Of a DNA stretch of 64,000 nt, positions 8,052-16,557 are shown one piece after another. Position 1 is the stretch's first letter. Every line of letters begins with the position of its first letter. The translations under genes were made by a program, and so were the position numbers. This stretch comes from Frateuria soli. Lineage in GTDB: Bacteria; Pseudomonadota; Gammaproteobacteria; Xanthomonadales; Rhodanobacteraceae. The stretch lies in assembly GCF_021117385.1 (NCBI RefSeq), contig NZ_CP088252.1, positions 1,612,001 through 1,676,000 of the forward strand, read 5' to 3'. Below the pieces are notes generated by a model. The model saw nothing but the letters and a program-made list of their open reading frames with translations, did no database searches and was not told the DNA's origin.

Positions 8052-10421
8052 ATGCCCGCAACACTACGCATCCGCAAGGCCGCCGTGCTGGGCGCCGGCG
8101 TCATGGGCGCGCAGATCGCCGCGCACCTGACCAACGCCGGTGTCGAAACCGTGCTGTTCGACCTGCCCGCCAAGGAAGGCCCCAGGAGCGGCATCGCGCT
8201 CAAGGCCATCGAGAACCTCAAGAAGCTCTCGCCCGCGCCGCTGGCGGACAGGAACCTGGCCTCGGCGATCATCCCGGCCAACTACGACGAGGACCTGGAC
8301 CACCTGAAGGAAGTGGACCTGGTGATCGAGGCGATCGCCGAGCGGATGGACTGGAAGCTGGATCTCTACCGGAAGATCGCCCCGCACCTGTCCAGGACTG
8401 CGGTGATCGCCTCCAACACGTCCGGCCTGTCGATCAACACGCTGGCCGAGGCCCTGCCGGAGGAAATGCGCCACCGCTTCTGCGGCGTGCACTTCTTCAA
8501 CCCGCCGCGCTACATGCACCTGGTCGAGCTGATCCCGACCCGCCTGACCGATGCCAGCGTGATCGAAGGCCTGGAAGCCTTCCTCGCCACGACGGTCGGA
8601 AAAGGCGTGGTCATCGCCAAGGACACGCCCAACTTCATCGGCAACCGCATCGGCGTGTTCTCGATGCTGGCGACCATGCACCACACCGAACAGTTCAAGC
8701 TCGGCTTCGACACGGTCGATGCGCTAACCGGGCCTGCGATCGGCCGCCCCAAGAGCGCCACCTACCGCACCGCCGACGTGGTCGGCCTGGACACCATGGC
8801 GCACGTGATCAAGACCATGGGTGACACGCTGGCCGACGATCCGTGGCACAAGTACTTCAAGACACCCGCCGTGCTCCAGGGGCTGATCGATGCCGGCGCG
8901 CTCGGCCAGAAGACCGGTGCCGGCTTCTACAAGAAGGTCGGCAAGGACATCCTCGTCCTCGACCCAACCAAGCGCGACTACGTGCCCTCCGAACAGAAGG
9001 CCTCGGATGAGGTGGCCGCCATCCTCGCCATCAAGAACCCGGCCGAAAAGTTCGCCAGGCTGCGCGCGTCCAGCGATCCGCAGGCACAGTTCCTGTGGGC
9101 GATCTTCCGCGACCTGTTCCACTACACCGCCTACCACCTGGCCGATATCGCCGATACCGCGCGCGACGTCGACTTCGCCATCCGTTGGGGTTACGGCTGG
9201 AAGCTTGGGCCGTTCGAGACCTGGCAGGCCGCCGGCTGGCAGCAGGTCGCCGGCTGGATCGCCGAGGACATCGCCGCCGGCAAGGCGATGAGTGATGCCC
9301 CGCTCCCGGCCTGGGTCACCGACGGGCGCAACGGCGTGCACGTCAGCGAGGGCTCCTGGTCCGCCGCGTCCAACAGCTACAAGCCGCGCTCGACGCACCC
9401 GGTCTACGCGCGCCAGCTCTTCCCCGACGCGATCCTTGGCGAGAAGTTCGACCAGGGCACCACCGTGTGGGAGAACGACGGCGTGCGGCTGTGGACGCTG
9501 GGCGACGACGGCGTAGGCATCCTCTCGTTCAAGACCAAGATGCACACGGTCAACGACCACGTGCTCGACGGCATCCAGCACGCCATCGGCATCGCCGAAG
9601 AGAAGTTCAAGGCGATGGTGATCTGGCAGGCCAGCGAGCCGTTCTCCGCCGGTGCGGACCTGAAGGGTGCGCTGGGCCTGCTGAAGGACGGCAAGTTCGA
9701 CGCGTTCGAGTCGATGGTCGAAAACTTCCAGCGCACCAGCATGCGCATCAAGCATTCGCTCGTTCCCGTGGTCGCCGCCGTGCGCGGCCTGTGCCTCGGC
9801 GGCGGCTGCGAGTTCCAGATGCACTCGGCCCGCACCGTGGCCGCGCTGGAAAGCTACATCGGCCTGGTCGAGGCGGGCGTCGGCCTGCTGCCGGCCGGCG
9901 GCGGCCTGAAGGAACTGGCGGTGCGCGCCGCGAACGCCAACCCGGCCGATCCGTTCGAGTCGCTCAAGAAGGTGTTCGAGACCGTGGCGATGGCCAAGGT
10001 CTCCGGCAGCGCACTGGAAGCGAAGCAGCTCGGCCTGCTGCGCGACTCCGACATCGTCGTTTTCAACGCTTACGAGTTGCTGCACGTGGCCAAATCGGTC
10101 GCCACCGCGCTGGCCGAAAGCGGCTGGCGCCCGCCCCTGCCCGCCCGCGCGATCCCGGTCGCCGGCGACACCGGCACGGCGACCTTCAAGGCCTCGCTGG
10201 TCAACCTGCAGGCCGGCTACTTCGCTTCCGAGCATGACGTGGCGATCGCCAGCCGCATCTCCGACACGCTCTGCGGCGGCGGCATCGAGCGTGGCTCGCT
10301 GGTCGACGAGGCCTGGCTGCTCAAGCTCGAGCGCAGGCACTTCGTGGAGCTGGCGAAGACCGAGAAGACCCAGGCCCGCATCGCCCACACGATGACGACG
10401 GGGAAGCCGCTCAGGAATTGA
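8052..10421 (+). CDS. fadN: FadN-type 3-hydroxyacyl-CoA dehydrogenase/enoyl-CoA hydratase
   Basis: This 789-aa protein catalyses the hydration and NAD-dependent oxidation steps of beta-oxidation. The dehydrogenase comes first: Rossmann motif VLGAGVMGAQIAAHL at residues 13-27, then NTSGLSI and HFFNPPRYMHLVELIP, with 3HCDH C-terminal domains to about residue 400. The enoyl-CoA hydratase/isomerase domain comes last, from about residue 490 (SAGADLKG; GLCLGGGCEFQMH). The order is the reverse of the classical proteobacterial FadB and matches Bacillus FadN, which has the same length. An upstream GGAGAAG is its ribosome-binding site. The thiolase FadA follows after 184 bp. Confidence 0.93.
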   Translation: MPATLRIRKAAVLGAGVMGAQIAAHLTNAGVETVLFDLPAKEGPRSGIALKAIENLKKLSPAPLADRNLASAIIPANYDEDLDHLKEVDLVIEAIAERMDWKLDLYRKIAPHLSRTAVIASNTSGLSINTLAEALPEEMRHRFCGVHFFNPPRYMHLVELIPTRLTDASVIEGLEAFLATTVGKGVVIAKDTPNFIGNRIGVFSMLATMHHTEQFKLGFDTVDALTGPAIGRPKSATYRTADVVGLDTMAHVIKTMGDTLADDPWHKYFKTPAVLQGLIDAGALGQKTGAGFYKKVGKDILVLDPTKRDYVPSEQKASDEVAAILAIKNPAEKFARLRASSDPQAQFLWAIFRDLFHYTAYHLADIADTARDVDFAIRWGYGWKLGPFETWQAAGWQQVAGWIAEDIAAGKAMSDAPLPAWVTDGRNGVHVSEGSWSAASNSYKPRSTHPVYARQLFPDAILGEKFDQGTTVWENDGVRLWTLGDDGVGILSFKTKMHTVNDHVLDGIQHAIGIAEEKFKAMVIWQASEPFSAGADLKGALGLLKDGKFDAFESMVENFQRTSMRIKHSLVPVVAAVRGLCLGGGCEFQMHSARTVAALESYIGLVEAGVGLLPAGGGLKELAVRAANANPADPFESLKKVFETVAMAKVSGSALEAKQLGLLRDSDIVVFNAYELLHVAKSVATALAESGWRPPLPARAIPVAGDTGTATFKASLVNLQAGYFASEHDVAIASRISDTLCGGGIERGSLVDEAWLLKLERRHFVELAKTEKTQARIAHTMTTGKPLRN

Positions 10422-10429
10422 GGCGGTAC

Positions 10430-10585
10430 GGGATTCGAGATTTGGGATTCGGGATTCGAAGAGCTGGCAAGCCCACGCATTCCGACAGCATGTAGCCAAA
10501 ACACTATTGGAGCGCCGGGTTGGCGGGAAACGCGGGATGACGTCGAAGTGCTTTGACGAATCACGAATCCCGACTCCCCAATCCC
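10430..10585. repeat. MITE-like element with 28-bp imperfect inverted ends
   Basis: The left end (10430-10457, GGGATTCGAGATTT then GGGATTCGGGATTC) and the reverse complement of the right end (10558-10585) agree at 23 of 28 positions by manual alignment. The 100-bp interior has no gene. It occupies most of the fadN-fadA gap and ends just before the fadA ribosome-binding site. Repeats built on GGGATTCGGGATTCG are, from memory, common between genes in this group of bacteria. Confidence 0.5.
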
Positions 10586-10605
10586 GGCTTCCGGAGAAAG
10601 CCACA

Positions 10606-11811
10606 ATGACCAAGCAAATCCAGGACGCCTACATCGTTGCCGCCACCCGCACGCCGGTCGGCAAGGCGCCGCGCGGCGTGTTCAAGAACACCCGCCCTGA
10701 CGACATGCTCGCCCACGTGATCCGCGCCGTGATGGCGCAGGCGCCGGGCATCGATCCGCAACGCATCGGCGACGCCGTGATCGGCTGCGCGATGCCCGAG
10801 GCCGAGCAAGGCATGAACGTGGCGCGCATCGGCGTGCTGCTCGCCGGCCTGCCGCACACCGTGCCGGGCGTGACCATCAACCGCTTCTGCTCGTCCGGCC
10901 TGCAGGCCGTGGCCTATGCCGCCGATGCCATTCGCCTCGGCGAGGCCGACCTGATGCTCGCCGGCGGCACCGAAAGCATGAGCATGGTGCCGATGATGGG
11001 TCACAAGGTCGCCATGAACCCGGCGATCTTCGACAACGAGCACATCGGCATCGCCTACGGCATGGGCATCACCGCCGAGAACGTCGCCAAGCAGTGGAAG
11101 GTCAGCCGCGAGGAGCAGGACGCCTTCGCCGCGCGCAGCCACGAGCGCGCCCTGGCGGCCCAGGCCGCGGGCGAGTTCAAGGACGAGATCACCCCGTTCC
11201 AGCTCGACGACCACTACCCGGACCTTGCGAACGACACGATCGTCACCGACAGCCGCGTGATCAGCCAGGACGAGGGTCCGCGCGCGGGCAGCACGCCCGA
11301 GGTGCTGGCCAGGCTCAAGCCGGTCTTCCGCAACGGCCAGTTCGGCGGCACCGTCACCGCGGGCAACTCCAGCCAGATGTCCGATGGCGCAGGCGCCGTG
11401 CTGATCGCCAGCGAGAAGGCGATCAGGGAATACAACCTGCAGCCGCTCGCCCGCTTCGTCGGTTTCGCCGTCGCCGGCGTGCCGCCGGAAGTGATGGGCA
11501 TCGGTCCGAAGGAAGCCATCCCGCTGGCGCTCAAGCGCACCGGCATCAGCCGCGACCAGCTCGACTGGATCGAACTCAACGAGGCCTTCGCCGCGCAGGC
11601 GCTGGCGGTGATGAAGGACCTCGAGCTCGACCCGGCCAGGGTCAACCCGCTGGGCGGCGCCATCGCGCTGGGCCACCCGCTGGGCGCCACCGGCGCGGTG
11701 CGCGTGGCCACGCTGGTGCACGGCCTGCGCCGGCACAAGCAGAAGTACGGCATGGTGACCATGTGCATCGGCACGGGCATGGGCGCGGCGGGCATCTTCG
11801 AGGCGCTCTGA
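10606..11811 (+). CDS. fadA: Acetyl-CoA C-acyltransferase (3-ketoacyl-CoA thiolase) FadA
   Basis: The 401-aa thiolase performs the last, thiolytic step of beta-oxidation. Key features are the nucleophilic cysteine in NRFCSSGLQAV (about residue 92), the GHPLGATGA motif and the C-terminal CIGTGMGAAGIFEAL with the second catalytic cysteine. The start at MTKQIQDAYIV is chosen because GGAGAAAG lies about six bases upstream, whereas the in-frame extension before it is repeat sequence. It pairs functionally with FadN just upstream. A strong terminator lies 116 bp downstream. Confidence 0.95.
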   Translation: MTKQIQDAYIVAATRTPVGKAPRGVFKNTRPDDMLAHVIRAVMAQAPGIDPQRIGDAVIGCAMPEAEQGMNVARIGVLLAGLPHTVPGVTINRFCSSGLQAVAYAADAIRLGEADLMLAGGTESMSMVPMMGHKVAMNPAIFDNEHIGIAYGMGITAENVAKQWKVSREEQDAFAARSHERALAAQAAGEFKDEITPFQLDDHYPDLANDTIVTDSRVISQDEGPRAGSTPEVLARLKPVFRNGQFGGTVTAGNSSQMSDGAGAVLIASEKAIREYNLQPLARFVGFAVAGVPPEVMGIGPKEAIPLALKRTGISRDQLDWIELNEAFAAQALAVMKDLELDPARVNPLGGAIALGHPLGATGAVRVATLVHGLRRHKQKYGMVTMCIGTGMGAAGIFEAL

Positions 11812-11927
11812 CGGTCCGGCTCCTCCCGCGAACGGGAGGCGCCCCTTCCCGGGTAGCGCGCTCCGGCGCGGTCGCCCTGCGGGGACCACCACCACGACCA
11901 GGGCCGCGCCCGAGGGTCTCCCCACGA

Positions 11928-11959
11928 AAAAAGCCAGCGCCTCCCGGCGCTGGCTTTTT
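11928..11959. terminator. Bidirectional intrinsic terminator after fadA
   Basis: AAAAAGCCAGCGCC and GGCGCTGGCTTTTT pair perfectly over 14 bp around the loop TCCC, with A-rich and T-rich flanks. It can end both fadA (plus) and the Oar-like gene (minus). Confidence 0.9.
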
Positions 11960-11993
11960 CGTTTCGCCGGACGCCTCGGCGCCCGACTGGGTC

Positions 11994-12359
11994 TTACTGC
12001 TGGCCCGCGGCGGTCGCCTGACCGTCGAAGTCCACCTTGATGCCACGACCCACGACCACCGGCACGTTCAGGTGCTTGGCGACCGGCTGGCCGTTCTCCG
12101 ACAGCGTCACCGTGTAGACGCCGATCGGCAGCGCACGGATCGCATAGCGACCCTTCTCGTCGACTTTGACCTCGCGCTGGGTGCCGGTGGTCGTGCTCTT
12201 GGCCAGGATGCTGCTGCCGGCCGGCGCGTTGCCGAACACTTCGCCGGCGGTGGCCTGGGCGTGGGCAGCGGAGCCGGCCATGCCGAAGACTGCGACGGCC
12301 GCGGCCATCGCGAACGAACGCACGGACAGACCACGGCGAATCGATTGCTGATTCTTCAT
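11994..12359 (-). CDS. Secreted orphan Oar-type carboxypeptidase-regulatory-like domain protein
   Basis: The 121-aa protein has a signal peptide cut after about residue 35 (AGSAAHA-QA), then a single beta-sandwich-like domain with the run GEVFGNAPAGSSILAKS, VDEKGRYAIRALPIGVYTVTL and PVVVGRGIKVDF. This is the layout of the N-terminal extension of Oar-like TonB-dependent receptors in Xanthomonadales, but no plug or barrel follows; the gene ends cleanly at GQATAAGQQ and runs into a terminator. AAGGA lies eight bases upstream of the chosen ATG. The function of a free-standing copy is unknown. It could be a truncated receptor or a small periplasmic binding protein. Confidence 0.72.
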   Translation of the reverse strand: MKNQQSIRRGLSVRSFAMAAAVAVFGMAGSAAHAQATAGEVFGNAPAGSSILAKSTTTGTQREVKVDEKGRYAIRALPIGVYTVTLSENGQPVAKHLNVPVVVGRGIKVDFDGQATAAGQQ

Positions 12360-12767
12360 GGGATTTTCCTTTTTGGTTTTTTCGATGTGGGAGAACCATG
12401 GGCCGCCAGGGGTTTGGCGTTGCGCCCACGGGTTCGTACGGACAGCGCCACCGCAGCATCCAACGCCACGCCAGGACTGTCCGCCGCCGCGCTTCGGCAT
12501 GACCTCCGCGCGGCGTGCGCAGGGTACCCGATGTGCGCGGACGCCCAAGGGCCGGAAGTCACATCACCGCCGTTTCACTGACGAAAGCGCCGGCTTGAGG
12601 GCAATCACCATGCCCTGCTGCGAACGGGCAAGGGCATCACCCGCAAACCGGCTCCCGCGGTAGGTCCCGCGCTAGTTCGCGCAAGCTCCGGGCAGCGCCC
12701 CGGCGCAGTCGAAGTCCACCCTCGCGCCGCGATCGCCAGCGTGGCCGGCCCTCCCCGGATACGCCGG
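12360..12767. other. Intergenic region between pepN and the Oar-like gene
   Basis: About 410 bp carry the upstream region of the Oar-like gene (ribosome-binding AAGGA and a poly-T/A stretch near 12366-12380) and no convincing reading frame. The part around 12600-12710 is GC-rich with short inverted words (GGCAAGGGCATC, GCGGTAGGTCCCGCGC). It looks like degenerate intergenic repeat rather than gene remnant. Confidence 0.4.
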
Positions 12768-12794
12768 AAAAAAAGGCCCCGCAGTGCGGGGCCT
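12768..12794 (-). terminator. Intrinsic terminator of the M1 aminopeptidase gene
   Basis: AGGCCCCGC (12774-12782) pairs with GCGGGGCCT (12786-12794) around a three-base loop. On the minus strand the stem is followed by seven Ts, 25 bp past the aminopeptidase stop. Confidence 0.9.
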
Positions 12795-12818
12795 CTTCCT
12801 TCAGCAGTCCAGCCCGGA

Positions 12819-15464
12819 TCAGCCGGCGTGCTTGTCCAGCCACGCGTCGATCTCCGGCAGGCGTTCCTGGCGGATCATCATGCGGTACTTGATGTTCGCC
12901 ACCACCTGCCTGGCCACGCGGCGCGAGGTCGGCGCGATGTACTTCTGCGCGAAGTCCTGGATCTTCTCGATCATCTCCGGCTTGGTCGAGCTGGCGCCCA
13001 GCGCGGGGTAGTAGCGGCTGCTGGAGGTCGAATCGACCAGCTTGTCGACCTGCTCGCGGTGCGCCACGGCGAAGTCGAAGGCCATCTCCGGATGGTGGTA
13101 GCCGACCGCGCGGATCATCCCCGCGCTGTTGGTCGCACCCGGCTCGCTGGTGAGCGCGAGGTCCAGCGCACGCTGCGCCAGCGCATCGTTCTCCGGGATC
13201 GAGAGCATGCTGTAGAGCTGGTCCTTGATCAGCGGCGTGGTTTCCGCCTGGGCCTGGGCATGGAGCTGGTCCCAGGTCGCGGTATCGGCCTTCTGCGCGA
13301 CGATCGCGGTGATGGTCTTGCGCAGCGCCACCGGCACCGCATCGGGATCGGTCTTCTGCGCGGCGAAGCGGCGACGGGCCTCGCCGATCACCTGCGCATC
13401 ACCCAGGCTCGCCATCACGCCGATGAGCGTCTGGCGCAGGTTGGCGGTCGGCGCGCTCTCGCCGGGTTTGGCCTCCCAGCCGATCTTGGCGAACACCGGC
13501 TGCAGCTGGCCCAGCGCGAACGTGCGCAGGCGCTGCTGGCGGGCCTGGTCGCCGCGGTAGTAGTTGTCCAGCGCGGACAGGTAGCCGGCCACCTCCGACC
13601 ACACCTGCGGATCGGCATCGGCCGGCGTGGCGGTGATCAGCGCCAGCACGTTGGACACCGGCTCGTTGCCGGCCATGCCCAGCGCCCAGGTGTCACCCAG
13701 CAGGCCGAGCTGGTCGATCGGGGCGAGCTTGGCGAACTGGTTCTTCAGCGCGTCGAAGTTGTTCTGCGCGTAGAGCGTGCGGTAGTAGCCGGTCTGGCCG
13801 GCGTTGACCAGCACCGGGCCGCAGCCGGGCACGGTCAGCGTGGCCTTGCCGTCGACCACGGTGCGCACCGTCTCGCCACCGACCGTTTTCGCGATCACCG
13901 GCACGTGCCAGCGCAGCGGCTTCTTCTCCGGCCGGTCACGGGTGAACTCACCCTGGCGCAGCGCGATCGTGGTCTTGCCGTTGGAGCAGGCCGCCGCGCG
14001 CACCTCGATCATCGGAATGCCCGGCTGCAGCGTGAAGTCGTGCGCGATCTGCGTGATCGGCTTGCCGGCCGCGGCCTGCACGGACTTCCACAGGTCGTCG
14101 GACACCGTGTTGCCGTACGCGTGCGCCTTGATGTAGTTGCGCACGCCGGTCCGCCAGGCTTCCTCGCCCACGTAGCCTTCCAGCATGTGGATCACCGCCT
14201 CGCCCTTGGAATAGGTGATCGCATCGAACGCCTGGCTCGCCTGCTCCACCGTCTCCACGTGCTGCACCACCGGGTGCGTGGTGGCCACCGAGTCCTGCGA
14301 CATGGCGCCTTCGCGCACGCCGACGGCATCCAGCTCGGTGTGCCATTCCGGATGCAGCTTCTGCGTGGTGCGGGCGGCCATCCACGAGGCGAAACCCTCG
14401 TTGAGCCACAGGTCGTCCCACCAGTTCATGGTGACAAGGTCGCCGAACCACTGGTGCGCCATCTCGTGCGCGGCGACGTTGAACACGCGCTCCTTGTCCC
14501 GCTGGGTGGAGATGTGCGGGTTCATCAGCAGCGAGTATTCGAAGGTGAAGATCGCGCCCCAGTTCTCCATCGCCGAGAAGAACTGGCTCTGGCCCGGAGC
14601 CGCGATGTTGTCCAGCTTGGGCAGCGGGTACGGCACGCCGAAGTAGTCGTTGTATTCCTTCAGCACCCGCTTGGACGAATCCAGCGCGAACTGCGCCTGG
14701 TCGATCATGCCCTTCTGGGTGATCACCCCGATCTCGGTGCCTTCGGCATTCAGCGTCGCGCGCTCGAAATCGCCCAGGCCGAAGAACAAGAGGTAGGTCG
14801 ACATCTTCGGCGACTGCCCGAAGCGCACTTCGGTCATGCCGTTGCCGAGATCCTTCTTCGAGGCGATCGGCATGTTGCTCACCGCCATCTCGCCCGACGG
14901 CACCGTGGCGGTCAGGGTGAAGGTCGCCTTGTAGTTCGGCTCGTCCCACGAGGGGATGAAGCGGCGCGCGTCGGAGTTCTCGAACTGCGTGTACAGCGCG
15001 CGCTTCTTGCCGGCCTTGGTGTCGTAGTCCAGCGCGAAGATGCCGTTGGCCTGCGTGCCGATCTTGCCGGTGTAGGTCAGCGCCAGGCGGTAGGTGCCGG
15101 CGGGGATCGGATGGTCGAAGGTGAAGGTGGCGGTCTGCGCCTTCCCGTCCACCGAGATCTTCGGCGCGCCGAACGCCATCTTGCCCTTCTCCGCCGTCAG
15201 CGACGCCTTGGAGAAGGTCAGGTCCGCGGCGTTGAGCGTGATCGAGCGGGTCGGCTTGACCACCGCCAGCGTGATCGTCACCTGCCCGTCGAACGACAGC
15301 TTGTCCGCATGCGGCGTCACCGCCACGTCGTAATGCGAAGGCACCACCCCACGCGGCAACTGCGTCGTCGCCTCCCGCACCTCGGCCGCCGAAGCGACCC
15401 CCAGCGGAGCCATGGAAAGCCCGGCCAGGGCCAGGCAGATTGCGGTGGAGAGATGACGGCGCAT
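12819..15464 (-). CDS. M1-family zinc aminopeptidase, exported
   Basis: The 881-aa precursor has an N-terminal signal peptide (MRRHLSTAICLALAGL through GVASAAEV). The M1 peptidase unit follows, with zinc site HEMAHQWFGDL at about residue 332 and the third ligand in LNEGFAS, then a C-terminal ERAP1-like helical domain. The exopeptidase motif reads SAMEN rather than the usual GAMEN at about residue 297. Predicted role is removal of N-terminal residues from peptides in the periplasm or outside the cell. AAGGA lies eight bases before the chosen ATG; the longer upstream frame lacks homology. It is monocistronic with its own terminator. Confidence 0.93.
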   Translation of the reverse strand: MRRHLSTAICLALAGLSMAPLGVASAAEVREATTQLPRGVVPSHYDVAVTPHADKLSFDGQVTITLAVVKPTRSITLNAADLTFSKASLTAEKGKMAFGAPKISVDGKAQTATFTFDHPIPAGTYRLALTYTGKIGTQANGIFALDYDTKAGKKRALYTQFENSDARRFIPSWDEPNYKATFTLTATVPSGEMAVSNMPIASKKDLGNGMTEVRFGQSPKMSTYLLFFGLGDFERATLNAEGTEIGVITQKGMIDQAQFALDSSKRVLKEYNDYFGVPYPLPKLDNIAAPGQSQFFSAMENWGAIFTFEYSLLMNPHISTQRDKERVFNVAAHEMAHQWFGDLVTMNWWDDLWLNEGFASWMAARTTQKLHPEWHTELDAVGVREGAMSQDSVATTHPVVQHVETVEQASQAFDAITYSKGEAVIHMLEGYVGEEAWRTGVRNYIKAHAYGNTVSDDLWKSVQAAAGKPITQIAHDFTLQPGIPMIEVRAAACSNGKTTIALRQGEFTRDRPEKKPLRWHVPVIAKTVGGETVRTVVDGKATLTVPGCGPVLVNAGQTGYYRTLYAQNNFDALKNQFAKLAPIDQLGLLGDTWALGMAGNEPVSNVLALITATPADADPQVWSEVAGYLSALDNYYRGDQARQQRLRTFALGQLQPVFAKIGWEAKPGESAPTANLRQTLIGVMASLGDAQVIGEARRRFAAQKTDPDAVPVALRKTITAIVAQKADTATWDQLHAQAQAETTPLIKDQLYSMLSIPENDALAQRALDLALTSEPGATNSAGMIRAVGYHHPEMAFDFAVAHREQVDKLVDSTSSSRYYPALGASSTKPEMIEKIQDFAQKYIAPTSRRVARQVVANIKYRMMIRQERLPEIDAWLDKHAG

Positions 15465-15787
15465 AGGGGTCCTTGTGGGTTGAGCGGAGCCGTGGGGCGC
15501 GCCGGCGCCACCACGGGGGTGACGAACGGCACAGAGCCGCGCGAGTGTTGCCTGAGTGGGCGGTGGGCGGACACGGCCGGAAGTCATGGGGGCGCTGGGG
15601 TGCTCCCTACCCCCGGGGTATGCTTGCCAGGCACTCAGTCGATGGAACAGGGGATCGCGAGCGCAGAGCTTCAGGTGCTACACGCGCCTGTGCTGGCGTT
15701 CGCTCGAGCTGCAAGTGAGCGCAGGTCCGTTCGCCTACGTCCCCGTCCGCGCTAGCACATCGTTTCGCAACAACAAAAGGGGAAGAA
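15465..15787. other. Intergenic region, divergent aminopeptidase and lipoprotein genes
   Basis: These 323 bp must hold the promoters of two divergent genes, but no convincing -35/-10 pair stands out. A small dyad TACCCC-C-GGGGTA occurs near 15608-15620. The ribosome-binding site AAAAGGGGAAG is just before 15788. No gene is seen. Confidence 0.4.
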
Positions 15788-16447
15788 ATGAAGTATCTCG
15801 CTCGTGGCTTGACCATCACCTTCGCGCTGGCCGTGCTCTCCGGCTGCGCCACCTCACGCTCGCGGCTTACGCTTGACGTGCCCTCCCCGGGTTCGGCCGT
15901 GGTCAGCGGGGGCAAGCCCATCGTTATCGACGCGGTGCGCGATGCGCGCACGTTCGAAGCCGACCCGAACGATCCCAGCACGCCCTCGCTGAAGAAAGGC
16001 GCGGGCTACCGGCTGGACGCCGAACAGCGCAAGCAGGCCATCGCCCGCAAGCGTGGCGGCTTCGGCCATGCTTTCGGCGACATCCTGCTGCAGTCCGGCA
16101 ACGTCGAGTCACTGACACGGGAACTCGTGGTCAACGCCCTGGCCTCGCGTGGGTACAGTGTGGTGCCATCGGATGCGGCTCCCTCGGACGCGCCGCACGT
16201 CAGCGTGGATATCCGCCAGTTCTGGGCCTGGTTCACCCCGGGCATGTGGAGTGCCAGCATCGAGGCGCGCGTCGAAACCCTGCTGGACATCGCCGATCCC
16301 AAGGGCAAACGCCAGCTTGACGTGAAAGGCTACGGCTACAACGCGATCCAGGTGGCCCGCGACGCGAACTGGCAGCTGGCTTACGAGCGCGCGTTCAAGG
16401 ACTACCTGAAGCAGTTCGACCAGGCCGCCGCGAACAACGGGCTCTGA
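15788..16447 (+). CDS. YajG-like outer membrane lipoprotein
   Basis: The 219-aa protein begins with a lipoprotein signal ending in LSGC (Cys about residue 21, then ATSRSR). The mature part has the alternating pattern of the YajG family: a VVIDAVRDAR-type first strand, an ESLTRELVVNALASRGYSVV helix-strand, then HVSVDIRQFWAWF. YajG proteins are uncharacterised lipoproteins, so no molecular role is claimed. A strong AGGGGAAG precedes the ATG. The next gene, hsdR, converges on it with a 110-bp gap that marks the left edge of the restriction island. Confidence 0.72.
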   Translation: MKYLARGLTITFALAVLSGCATSRSRLTLDVPSPGSAVVSGGKPIVIDAVRDARTFEADPNDPSTPSLKKGAGYRLDAEQRKQAIARKRGGFGHAFGDILLQSGNVESLTRELVVNALASRGYSVVPSDAAPSDAPHVSVDIRQFWAWFTPGMWSASIEARVETLLDIADPKGKRQLDVKGYGYNAIQVARDANWQLAYERAFKDYLKQFDQAAANNGL

Positions 16448-16557
16448 ACCCGTCCGCCGAAGCGGCCATTCAAGGCATGCTTCGGCGGCTTTCAAGCGCA
16501 GCGATGCTGATCCACGCCCGCAGAGGCGACGACGCTCTGCGGCACCAGCAAGACAGC

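Noticed and set aside
8724-10613. Open frame of 629 codons on the minus strand
   Set aside because: It mirrors fadN and runs across the inverted-repeat element; no homology.
12741-15755. Open frame of 1004 codons on the plus strand
   Set aside because: It is antisense to the M1 aminopeptidase and rich in Arg, His, Gly and Val as expected from GC-rich complement DNA; no domain motif or ribosome-binding site.
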